Positions 1 through 11,589 of a stretch of DNA of 64,000 bases are shown here, one piece after another (position 1 is the first letter of the stretch; the number at the start of each line of letters is the position of its first letter). The position numbers were made by a program, and so were the translations under genes. This DNA is from Adiantum capillus-veneris (Eukaryota; Streptophyta; Polypodiopsida; Polypodiales; Pteridaceae): the NCBI GenBank assembly GCA_014529385.2, contig CM043960.1, positions 75,301,910-75,365,909 on the forward strand, written 5' to 3'. The notes beneath the pieces were generated by a model, which worked only from the letters and a program-made list of their open reading frames with translations, searched no databases and was not told the DNA's origin.

Positions 1-126
1 GTTGATTATTGTAATTAAGGTTAGGGATATTAAGCTAATTAATTATTATATCATATTAGGATTGAAATTATCCATATTAACCATAAATTAATGGAAATTA
101 TACTAATTAATTTTAGAATAAGTTGA

Positions 127-1420
127 GATAATTATCAGAGTTGTGTTAGATTGGCATTAAGCTAGAAAAATTATCTTAAATTTGTTTTAGTAATTTTCAT
201 AATTAATTAAGCACAATTACACTGTTTTTGAGAGAAAATAAAGAGGAAAGTAATTAATTTGATTCAAAATGTTTTAAGATAATTATCAGAGGTTAATTAC
301 ATCTTAGAGAGCTTGTGATAGTTATGTTAACCTTAGATAATTAATTTACCTAACTATTTTAATAGAATTATACTGCTTTTAGTACAAATTAAAAGGGGCA
401 AATTAGCAAATTGATTCCAAATGCTTTAAGTTATTTACCAGAGGTTAATCACATCTTAAGAAACCCGTCCTACTTATGTTAACCTCAGATACTTAATTTA
501 CCTAATTATCTTAGCAGACATACACTGTTCTTAGGAGAAATTAAAACGGGAAAATTAGCAAATTGATTCAAAATTCTTTGAGTTACTTATGAGAGGTTAA
601 TCACAATCTTAAGAAACCTATGATAACTATGTTAACCTTAGATAATTAATTTACCTAATTATCTTAGCAGAATTACACTGTTTTTAGGACAAAAATTAAA
701 AGAGAGAAATTAGCATATTGATTCAGAATGCTTTGAGTTATTTATTATATTTTACTTACATCTTAGAAAGCCAATGATAATTATGATAACCTCAGATGAT
801 TAGTTTAACTAATTATCTTAGTAGAGTTACATTGATATTATGACAAATTAAATGAGAAAAATATCAAATTGATTCAAAATGCTTTGAGTTATTTATCAGA
901 GGTTAATTACATTTTAGGAAACTTGTGATAATTATGTTAATCTTAGATAATTATGTTAACTTAATTATCTTAGCAGAATTACACTAATTTTAGGATAAAT
1001 TAAAAGGGGGAAATAACAAATTGATTCAAAAGGTTTTGAGTTATTTATCAGAGGTTAATTATATCTTAAAAAAACTTGTGATAATTATGTTAACCTCAGA
1101 TAATTGGTTTACCTAATTATCTTAGTAGAATTACACTGTTTTAAGGATAAATTAAAAGGGGAAAAAAATAAAAATTATTTGAGTTATTTTTGAGAGGTTA
1201 ATTACATTTGAGAAAACCCGTGATAATTATGTTAACCTCAAATAATTAGTTTACCTAATTATCTCAATAAAATTATATTATTTTTAGGGAAATATAAAAG
1301 GGGGAAAATAGTAAATTAATCCAAAAACCTTTGATATAATTATTAGAGGTAGAACACACCTTGAGGAATCCGTGATAAATATCCTAATCTTAGATAAATA
1401 GTTTAAATACTTTTTTTCAT
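127..1420. repeat. AT-rich tandem array, ~152-bp unit, about 8 copies
   Basis: The landmark GATTCAAAATGCTTTGAG recurs near 261, 413, 565, 720, 871, 1023, 1168 and 1318, a spacing of 146-155 bp. Each unit also carries TTATCAGAGGTTAATTACAT, TTATGTTAACCTCAGATAATTA and AATTACACTGTTTTTAGGA. The sequence from about 127 to 260 is a diverged first copy, and similarity fades after about 1400. No open reading frame runs through the units. It looks like a diverged satellite or minisatellite and may continue left of the window. Confidence 0.85.
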
Positions 1421-1955
1421 TAAAAGTAACCAATTTTGCGTATAAAATAGAGAAAGGAAATTAGTAAATGAATTCATCTAATTACTAAATAAATACCTGA
1501 GGTCAAAAATCACTATTGAAGGTTGGAAAAATTACGTCAGTATAAATGGTTGGTATAACAAATTACTATCAGCAAGATTTTGCCTAAATTAGACCATACG
1601 TATAGGAGGGAAAGGTTATAAATTAAATTTATGAAAATTCCTAAAGATAAAACATATTAAATTACATTTAGGGTGAGTAATCCATTAGCCAATAGGAACT
1701 ATAATTTTCTAAGGTTAAATATAAAATATTCATGGAATATAGACTAAGGAAAAACCTAGTTAAATAGATTCCCTAATTAAATGGTAATTATGGGAAATTA
1801 CTTATAGTACAAGGAAGTTACAGGAGGAATATCTCATCCAAAACTATCAAGGATACCTACTTACTCCCAAAATCTTTATTTTTGGGTAAAAAAGAAGAAA
1901 AGATATTATTCAATTAAACCTCTAATCCATTAAGTCTTTTTATAAAGCTGTCGAT
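1421..1955. other. AT-rich sequence without recognisable feature
   Basis: Sequence continues AT-rich after the tandem array, but the ~152-bp landmarks are absent and no coding region or RNA gene is seen. Confidence 0.5.
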
Positions 1956-2562
1956 ATGGCTCCAAAGAGAACCAGAGGAAATCCTCTTACCGAGGAAGAG
2001 AATATTAGCAACAAAGGAAATAAAGCCACTAATGACCATGAGACTGGGCCTAGCCATAGGCCGACGGAGGAAAGTCTGCAGGCTCCAACGCAGCAGCACA
2101 TGGATGAGCAATCCCAGGTGGATTTTCTATTTTGTTCACATAAAATCTTTTAACGTTTATTTTAAGTTAGCATTGCATATGTAAGGGTTAGGAAGGATAA
2201 ACTGGCTGTAAATGGAAGGTAACTTCCAAGAAACTAATGAGCAATGATTGTAAATAGGAAAGAAATAATTGGGTTATGACTGATTGACCTAGGAAAGAAA
2301 TGTTTGACCATCCTTAAGACAGCTTGTCTCAAGACACCTCTGATTCCTTAGAAATATTTTACTACAGGTAATGAGTAATGATGGCGATTCTACCATGGAT
2401 GAGTCGGTTTCCTTAGCGCACGTGGAGTCTTCACTCCGTGTTTGTGGATATTACTTAAGATTTCCAGTTTATCCTAGAGGAACCACCCGGTTGTATGGGC
2501 AGCCGGTTGGCGTATGGGCACCCGAACTTTGGGTGATGGCTTTTTCCACCCCGGTTTTATAA
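1956..2562 (+). other. possible two-exon small gene or element fragment
   Basis: An ATG at 1956 opens 54 codons (MAPKRTRGNPLTEEEN...) that are hydrophilic and basic at the N-terminus. They end in CAG followed by a GTGGAT donor-like site at 2118. A TTTTACTACAG acceptor-like site ends at 2367, and the phase-0 continuation reads V-MSNDGDSTMDESVSLAHVE... to a stop at 2562. Joined, this gives about 118 residues. The splice sites are inferred from consensus only, and no family is recognised. It could equally be the 5' end of a degenerate mobile element. Confidence 0.2.
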
Positions 2563-3224
2563 ATAAGGAATGGGTACCGTTTTTTCACCCCTGTATAGGT
2601 GGTCTTGAGACAAGCCAGTACTGGTCAAAGATACTTCAGAATGATAGTACCTTGTCTTAAGTCTAAAGATGTTTGGTTGCTGAAAGAATGTCTTCAATAC
2701 TGTTTTCAAGGGTTATCTTAATGAAATTCATTTGTGAAAGTTAAAAGGAATCATTGTTTTAATTGTGAAAAGAATGTGGTAGTAATTAAACAACACAAAA
2801 ATCATGTGTGAGTGCGGGGTGGTAAATGGGGATTGACTAAGGTTGTCAATCATGGACAGGTGGAACTGATTAGTCAGGTAACTATCCATTCCCATGCACT
2901 AAAATGTTTAGAAACTTCTTCACTTGGAAGAGGAATCCACTAACAGCTGTGCCCTCATATATGTTAGGGGGAAAAAAAGCGTTAGCTAAGGAAACCATAA
3001 TCTGAATGATGAAGTTATAGAGCCGGAATAAGAATTTTTTTTTGGTAGTCCGGTTTCCACTGCAAGACAGGACTAGGTCTCTTTCTAGGGCTATAAACCT
3101 AAACCATTTTCAATGTTAAGGGTGAATTCCCTGGAATTTTTCTTGTTTAAGGACTCTGACTTTAGTAGGCCTAGAGACCTATCAATGATCCCATCCCGTT
3201 TTTTATGTCGGCGGTTTGGGAACC
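2563..3224. other. no recognisable feature
   Basis: No open reading frame with family resemblance and no repeat landmark was seen here. Confidence 0.4.
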
Positions 3225-3537
3225 TTACATTGATTGCATCACCTAGGTCACAAGGAACAAAAAGACTGTATTGTAACAAGTCTCTCTTAATGGGAGAAAT
3301 CATATGACAAATGCCTATTGGAGGGGGGACCGGCTCCACATAAATACGGTCCTCAAATGTTGTCATGTTCTCTAAATTCTCTCTCTTGCAAAAGTATTGT
3401 TCATGCCAAGTTAGCTAATTGCTATGCCTATGTTGTTATCTTCAATTATGTTCACCCGCTATGGTCACAAAGTAATTTCTCAAAAGTACTCTCATTAATT
3501 TCCGCTACTCTCAAGTTAATAGGCCAATTCCATTACA
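3225..3537 (+). mobile_element. relic 3' end of a family-A type LTR
   Basis: The words TCACCTAGGTCACAAGGAAC, TCTCTCTTAATGGGAGAA, GGAGGGGGGACCGGCTCCA, TTGCAAAAGTATTGTTCATG and CCATTACA occur in the same order as in the LTRs at 23729-25152, 27628-29341 (minus), 43639-45320 (minus) and 57110-58779. The fragment ends in CATTACA like those LTRs, but the tRNA-Met primer site that should follow is missing. It is therefore a truncated or solo-derived remnant. Open frames across it on both strands are LTR sequence, not genes. Confidence 0.75.
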
Positions 3538-4255
3538 CTTCAAACTGTCACAATGTTATAGAAATGCTGTGCAAAATGGATACCTTTGACATGAATGGAT
3601 TTAGTGCAAAAAAGCTATGCAGTATATACTCAGCATGGAGGAGGCACCTCCATCCACACAAGTTGCCATCCATTAGTAAAGGCACCATGACTTCCTTAAT
3701 GTTTGACCTGTACGGCTCTAGATTTTTGCATAGCCTTCCATATAAGTGCAACAATCTTTTTATGAAATCTGCAAGCAGGAGGAGTTGATATGAAACCAAC
3801 ACAATAATTGTCTCCATACTTTATCCAAAATAAAATCAAATTACAATTCTCAATACTCACAGTATTAATTTTGGATGCGTTTCTTGCATTGAGTTTAGTG
3901 CCCAGACAGCTGGCTTGTCAAGTTCAATGCAAATGAGGCTCCTATAGTTGTTGCTCTCATATGGGAAAATTATGGTGGTTACTTACAGCATTGGACAACG
4001 GGCAAGCCACTTCTTGAATGTGTTGATAGGGATGTTTTTCATTCTAAGAAAGACAGACATTTGAGAATCAAAGATATATATTTTTGCATGGCTTTGTGCA
4101 GGTAGCTAGATCTTGATCAAACTACAAGACAATTACTAATTGCTAGTCTCTAGCCTCAAGGTTGAATAAAAAGGATGTAATTTTTGGGCGAGCAATTTTT
4201 GGCGAACGCTTTTTAAGAATCGGGCGAGCGGATTCCCAAAAGTTTCTTTATCTAC

Positions 4256-4261
<6 letters not shown>
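3538..4261. other. no recognisable feature
   Basis: Sequence downstream of the relic LTR has no supported gene. The open frame that enters it from 3318 starts inside the LTR. Confidence 0.4.

Positions 4262-4332
<71 letters not shown>
4262..4332. repeat. (CT)n microsatellite
   Basis: An almost uninterrupted CT dinucleotide run of about 70 bp. Serine-leucine or arginine-glutamate open frames over it are artefacts. Confidence 0.97.
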
Positions 4333-4335
<3 letters not shown>

Positions 4336-4846
4336 TATTCCAGAGTCTAGAACCATTCGCTATGTGCCTCTCTCTCCCTTTTCAACTAAAATGTAACATT
4401 GAAGATTGCACCTTCAAGGCCAACTTACATTCAGACAAAAACATGATTTACCCCCATGGATGCATTCAATATACTATTGATAGACAAAGAGAAACACCTT
4501 ATTCCAATTCTATGTGTTCCATTGAATCAAAATTAAATACATGTGGAGGGGGGATACATCATGGGTGAGGTGGATGAAAGAAGGGCGGTGGAGGGCCATA
4601 TGCTGCTGGAGGAAACAAAGGTCGTGCCAACGGGGGCAGTGCACCAAAAAATGGGGGAACTCCTCCGAATGGCAAAGGTACAAACCATATGTGGGGAGGC
4701 TTGTAGGTAGTGTGCGGGGCAATGGATCAACTTTGGGTGGGGCCTCAGATGTGGAGGCACTGAATGCATTGGGGGACGGTCCAGTTTTGCAGGCCATGCC
4801 AAGAGTGAGGCTGTGAAAGTCATATGTGGAGCTGCTATTGCCCCCT
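4333..4846. other. no recognisable feature
   Basis: A G-rich stretch (about 4540-4800) gives overlapping open frames on both strands. None resembles a protein family and none is favoured. Confidence 0.4.
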
Positions 4847-5143
4847 CTAATTGTTGAGTGGTGTCTGTAAAAGTGGCTCCATTGGATGAATCTGCTCTGT
4901 CACCTGCTTTGGATGCTCAATTATATCTACCCAAAGAAAAATCAATGTCGAGTCTAAATCGGAAGGTAGGCGCTGAGCTGGCCCTAGATAAGCATTGAAA
5001 ACTGACCAATCCTTCTCACAACTGATGCAATGCCTGCGTAGCAGTAAACATTGTGTTGCAAATGTCCCCACTCCTTCAAAATATTCAAACACAACATCTC
5101 CCATGTTTGTGAAGGTACCTAGTAGCCACCTACAAAGCAACAA
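4847..5143 (-). pseudogene. possible hAT-type transposase C-terminal remnant
   Basis: The minus-strand frame contains DVVFEYFEGVGTFATQCL followed by CISCEKDWSVFNAY. This loosely resembles the C-terminal dimerisation segment of hAT transposases, where a small residue-rich stretch leads into a conserved (E)xxWS(x)F block. There is no initiator context, and the sequence upstream on the minus strand (5144-5440) has stops in all frames. No terminal inverted repeats or 8-bp target duplications were found. The call rests on one short motif and could be wrong. Confidence 0.3.
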
Positions 5144-5460
5144 AAATCCTTAGATTTGTTATACCTCCAAATTTCTAGGAACATGAAGTCAAAACATCCA
5201 ATAATTTTCTAGCACCTGGCAAACGCTGGACTCCTCCCAATACCTCTATGATAAGGCCTTCCCATCAATCAAGTGTCCACTGTGTGGGATCCGTACCTGA
5301 TAGCTTCTCCCACAACATGTCGTCCTTTGCAGGCAATCCACGTTCATTTGATGTAGTCTCTCCATCCGCTTGATCATACCTCAGAAGCCACCCGCCATCT
5401 CTAGGGGGTGCAAAAATGACTAGCAACAAAGTACCAACCTACAAATAACATTAACACTAA
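5144..5460. other. no recognisable feature
   Basis: Between the possible hAT scrap and the minisatellite. Short exon-like minus-strand stretches are present but interrupted by stops. Confidence 0.4.
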
Positions 5461-6735
5461 AATTAGCATATGCAAGATACTGGTAAGCATGAGATGTGTG
5501 GTAGTTAGCATAATGATTATGTACATATATACAGTATGCTAGGTAGCATATCATTATGATTCCTTGTATGCTTAGTATGTCAATAAGAATTCCATGTACT
5601 TGGAATGCTAACTAGCATAATTGGGTAGCTAGCTAGCATATTGTGTGTGCTAGCCACCATAACTAGCATACAAACTACACTAACTAGCACCCCTTTCTTT
5701 CTTTTAGTCTTGCACAGTATACCGGCTAGCATACACTATCATGACTAACATAATTGGGTATGCTGATTAGCATACTCAGCATGTATGCTAGCTAGCATAA
5801 CATGTATGCTAATTAGTATAATTGGGTATGATAACTAGCATACACACTATGCTAGCCACCATACCCACTATGCTAGCTAGCATAACTAGGTATGGTAACT
5901 AGCATACATAGTATGCTAGCCACCATACCCACTATGCTAACTAGCATACATAATACCATGTATTCTAACTAGCATAACTAGGTATGCTAAGTAGAGTAAC
6001 TCGGTATTCTAACTAGCATAATAGGGCATTATAACTAACATACACAGTATGCGTGCCACCATACTCACTATGCTAACTAGCCAACAAACTCTGCTCACTA
6101 GCATACATAGCTTAATAAGCATGTATGATTACTAGCATACACAGTAGCATGTATGCTAGCTAGCATATCTGGGTATGTTAAATAGCATTTAGATGATGAT
6201 GACTACCATGCATAACATAATTAGCATGTATGTTGACTAGCATAAACAATAGCATGTATGATAACTAGCATAATTGGGCATGCTAACTAGCATGCTAACT
6301 AGCAAAAAGACTCTGCTAATTGGAATACATAGAATAATTATCATGTATGCTGACTAGCATACATAGAAGCATGTATGTTAACTAGCCTAGCTGGGTATGT
6401 TAACTAGCATACACAATACCATGTATGTTGACTAGCCTAATTAGGTATGTTATCTAGCATACATAGCACCATGTATGCTAACTAGCATAGACATTAGCAC
6501 ATATTCTTACTATCATAATTGGGTATGCTGACTACCATAATTAGTTATTCTAAATAGAATACACAGTAGCATGTATGATTACTAGCATATGATTGGGTAT
6601 GCTAACTAGAATATACAATATTCTAACAATGATACCCACTATGCTAGCTAGCATACATAGTATAAGTGGATATGCTAACTAGCATACACAGTATGCTAAC
6701 CACCATGCCCACTATGCTAGCTATCACACCAATAT
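5461..6735. repeat. palindromic minisatellite built on ATGCTAACTAGCAT
   Basis: The word ACTAGCATA and close variants occur dozens of times, typically as (T)ATGCTAACTAGCATA followed by CACAGTATGCTAGCCACCATAC or by ATTGGGTATG. Variants with GCTAGC in the centre (TATGCTAGCTAGCATA, for example near 5788) are perfect palindromes. Units are irregular, so this is a degenerate array, not a clean satellite. No reading frame spans it. Confidence 0.88.
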
Positions 6736-8860
6736 TTTCTTATTAGGATGGGTAATTAGCATGCTTCCAGTTACGATTATCTTACTAGAGATTGGTGTGA
6801 TTGGATGTCCTTCCCCTATAAGCTTGCAACACCATTCTGTTGGTATCCTCTATTGGCAAGTGGAAGTTGTACACTCTATCCCCAGGGATCATGTAGCAAC
6901 AAATCAGAGAAGGTGATAACTATGCTCATAGGGCATCTTGACCTTTGCAATGATTTTATGTGCTTCTAGTGGTAGACCATAGCCAGTACACTGGTTCATC
7001 ATCGTCCCATCACATACCCTTCCTATCCTTTCAATAAAAGTGTCCATAGCTAATTTAAAGATGGCAGTGGGGAAGAAGGAGCCTTATAGCATCTTGCTTA
7101 TATGATGAGTAGTTGTAAATGATTTTCACAAGCATGCACTTTTTCTTCATGCACCTCCATATTAATCTAAAAACCAAATAAAAGAGAAGCATGGTAAGTA
7201 CATAGGTTAGCTGTGCACATATTCCAAGGATAAGGTGCAAGCACAAAAGTCACGGACACTTACATGATGATAAGTTATTTCAATTTCAGCATCAACGGAA
7301 GGTGTCCTTACTACGAGGAAACCTCAAACCATCCAGTGTGTCTTTAAGCGTCTCTATTTTCACTTTGATCTCTATTTCCCTCTTCACATCCTCATTGTGG
7401 CTCTGTAGTAAACTCTGCAATTCATTGTTATCATCACAAAGCTTTCGTATCATAGCAACCACATTTGGGCTAACCCTAACATTTCTTGCTTTCAAAACCC
7501 TTGAAACTTTGAACTCCTCTTGCATCCACGAGATGCTATTTAGCAACCTGCACTTGTTTTCTAAGATGTCCACCAAAAACCTTTGTGTTGCAAATACTCA
7601 AGTCCAAAATATGATAGGCTTTCAACCCCTTAGTGAGTGTTGCGGTGAGAGATGGTGTCACCTTGGTAGCTTTGGAAATATTTGTAGCTACTTAGCCTGA
7701 GTAGACCTCCTTCAATTCAAGAAACCCCCCCTTTGTGTTTTGACATAAATGATGGGATTATGCATCCTCCAATTTTTGACATGGGCCTTGTAGAATCCCT
7801 TTTCTCAAAGGTCTTGCAAATGTTAGACAACAAACTGAGCTCAATTGAAGTGCATGGTTGAACCTCTTGCAATTACCACCGGATTGAATTCTTTTACAAA
7901 TCCCTTTGCAAATGTAGAGTTGATCTTCATGTTGGTTGCGGCCTTTTGGTACACCCTCTAGTGTATCTTCATCACCTAGTAATACATATCGTTATGTATA
8001 CAACTGCATTTGCAATCCTTTGCCTTTGTGAATATATTGAATGACTCCACATAAGTAATTTGTCCCACTTCACCAATTTGGGGTTGGCACCATCCATGAA
8101 GAGGCCATGAACAACATTGAAATATTTTGTTATAATACAATTTTTTTCCAACACTGGGATGTTGATCTTGGGAGCTTTACATTGGCATGCACACCCCCAA
8201 TGTCACAAGATAATATGATGCAAGGCTATCCATGGCAAAGGGAAAAATTTCTATTTGTTGCAAAATAATATGTACCTCACATTTCATGCGTATAGGAGAT
8301 GCTTAAACATAGAGAAACAATAGATTCTTTAAGCAACCCCACTAGAAAATAACTCTTGATTGGCACAAACTTGAACCATATTTGTGACACAAGTAGTGCA
8401 ACTACTCGGTTGCACAACACAAGTTGTGCAACTGCTAAGTTGACACACACACAGGCCTGGTGTAATGTGAGAGGTAGTCAGTGTCATTTGATGGCGTGCA
8501 CACAAAAACACACACACACAGAGTACGACATGCTTCTCCTTCCCTACATCCATGTTATTTGGGATTGAGGATTTTTGGGAATCATACAACTTCATAGTTT
8601 TGTGGGGTGGAGGAGAAGCAGCAAAAGCTTTAGCCCTTGACTTCCTTCTTGGTGGTGTCAAGAGAGTTGTCCAAGGTGGGTGGCTGGTGTGATGAGCTAT
8701 TCTCCACCTTGGCAGTCTGGCAAGCTAAGATTGAGACACTACTTGCAGTTTGCAATTGCCTCCCCCCCTCCCTCCTACCTATGTCCCTTGCACCCTCCTT
8801 CCCTCCATGCATCATAACTGAACCACACCTTCAAAGTAATGTCTCAGTGTAAATTTTCAA
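6736..8860. other. unresolved region with short exon-like minus-strand frames
   Basis: Short minus-strand frames look protein-like in patches. One, 7292-7576, is charged and helical (RKLCDDNNELQSLLQSHNED). Another, at 7972-8154, contains GANPKLVKWDKLLMWSHSI, and a third at 8329-8661 starts MTPPRRKSRAKAFAASPPPH. They lie on one strand in order, so they may be scraps of one decayed gene or element. No family is recognised and no splice structure can be defended. Confidence 0.25.
8409..8432. repeat. perfect 10-bp inverted repeat, 4-nt loop
   Basis: GTTGCACAAC (8409-8418), loop ACAA, then GTTGTGCAAC (8423-8432). A partial third copy of the word (AGTAGTGCAACTA) lies just upstream. No nearby gene gives it a role. 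Confidence 0.7.
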
Positions 8861-10654
8861 GAATTTGAAAGCACAATACACTTTGGTCCAATTTTTTAAA
8901 ATTATTTATACAGTTCATGATGGATGCCCACACACTTGAAAGCCAACATTGTCCTTATGCTTACAAAAGATGATTGTTGGCACATGCTAACTAGCACAAA
9001 AATCATGACAAATTAACATGCTTTCAACATGTTCTTTCAATTGTCAAGGAATAATTCAAACAAGTGAAAAAAATTGTAGGTATACAATGGTGACATTGTC
9101 TTTGAATTGTCCCCAAATCCTACACTTATGGACCCAACCACATAAAACAAACATGTCAATGTTTAGTGTGGTTGAGTTATTATTTGAAATCATTGGTCAT
9201 GGAATAACTTGTCCCTTCTTTGTGACCACTAAAATTTTTTGGCGTGTCTTTTTTTCAATAGCTTTTTGGATAGACAAGTGAGAAAGGGATTGCTTTGTGA
9301 AGATAGAAAACACAGAATTACTTGTCACTACTGCAAAAATGTAGAATTCTGTGAATATCCACAAAAATATAAGGCTTATTACGTTGTTCTATAAGAATCA
9401 AGGATGATCAAATGAATGGTGCATGTGGGACCACCTGCACGAGGTCTAGTCACGAGTACATGTAGGGCTACAATACAAAGAACATACAAAATGGCAACAA
9501 TTTTTTTTTAGTGAATTGAAACCATGGACATAGAAGAGTTCAAATTATTATTGCAGGACAACATCTACTTGAAGCAATTATAGAAAAAGAGTAGGTGAAC
9601 ATGGGATGTCACCAGCTTTAAAACATTTTGGAGAAATGATTCCTCTAGTTCAAATCCAAAGGTTGGCTCTTCTTTGTTTGGTTTAAATGGTTGGTTTTCA
9701 TTGAGGTTAATTATGACCATCATTTGGTTATCTGCTTGCCAGTTTAAAATTATGTTGTATTTTGAAAAGAGACAACATTCCCTCTCTTGTTTGTGATGGG
9801 TATAATGATGCAAAAAAAAGTCTTCTTCCATATTTCCATGGTATTCACTTTCTTAGATAGAGTGAACCTACAAAGAAATATTCAAAATGTCTACTACAAG
9901 GGGTCAAGGGTCTAGCGTTGGCCTTGTCAATCAAATATGGCGGATTAGATGTGGAGTTTTGAATGTTGCATGGGTACACTTTGAACTTATTCATAGAATG
10001 GACAACTAAGTTACAATTTTGTGCTCTAGAGATTTATGATCCCGAGTTTGTTCCCCTTGGATGGAACTAATTATATATAACCATGAACAATATGCCCCAG
10101 GGAAGTAATTAGTGCATACTCTTGCAGCTTGAAAGGATTGATGGTGACACCAATATGCAACACTAAGAAGGAGGATAGTAACACACAGCCTCTTTTGGAT
10201 TTTTTTGAATGATGTGATACAACAAGATTATCCCCAAGCAAACTTTGCAGGCTTCATGGTAGTTGAGTTGTGATATTGTTCTCATAGCTATTCAAGTCCT
10301 TGAAGGAAAGTTCAAATACCACCCAAAAAAAAAACTAGAGTGCTTCGTTAGCTACATTGACACAATTTGATGACCATTTGATTTAAGAACATGAAAGAAC
10401 ATAAGTGAATTGAGAATGGAACTATATATATTAGTGAAACTGTTTGATGTTTATAATACAGATACCGATGTAGAATGAGTAAAAGAATTAATGAAATTTA
10501 AAAGCCAAGGACAAATTTAAACATGTTGCTCTCTAATCCATTTATCTTGTTGTCAAAACAACACAAATGCAATTAACGAGGCAATCTAGTTGTTGTTTGA
10601 GAGAAACAATAGATTATATCGGACAGATGGTTAGTAGTTTTGCTTTCTCAGGAA
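8861..10654. other. AT-rich stretch without supported gene
   Basis: No family-like open frame, tandem repeat or LTR landmark was found. A minus-strand frame at 9565-9831 is low-complexity and unrecognised. Confidence 0.4.
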
Positions 10655-10669
10655 AGAGAGAGAGAGGGG

Positions 10670-10733
<64 letters not shown>

Positions 10734-10738
10734 AAGAA
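10655..10738. repeat. (GA)n microsatellite
   Basis: GA dinucleotide run of about 80 bp with a G-rich interruption near 10666. Confidence 0.97.
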
Positions 10739-10824
10739 GAAGAGAATTTTTATATTGCAGGAAAGTATCCCAAGAGACCTTAAGATCTATCCAACGAGGA
10801 GAGTTGAACAAGATTTTAGAAATT

Positions 10825-11589
<765 letters not shown>

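Noticed and set aside
3318-3788. 156-codon plus-strand open frame
   Set aside because: Its first half is family-A type LTR sequence and the rest has no family resemblance.
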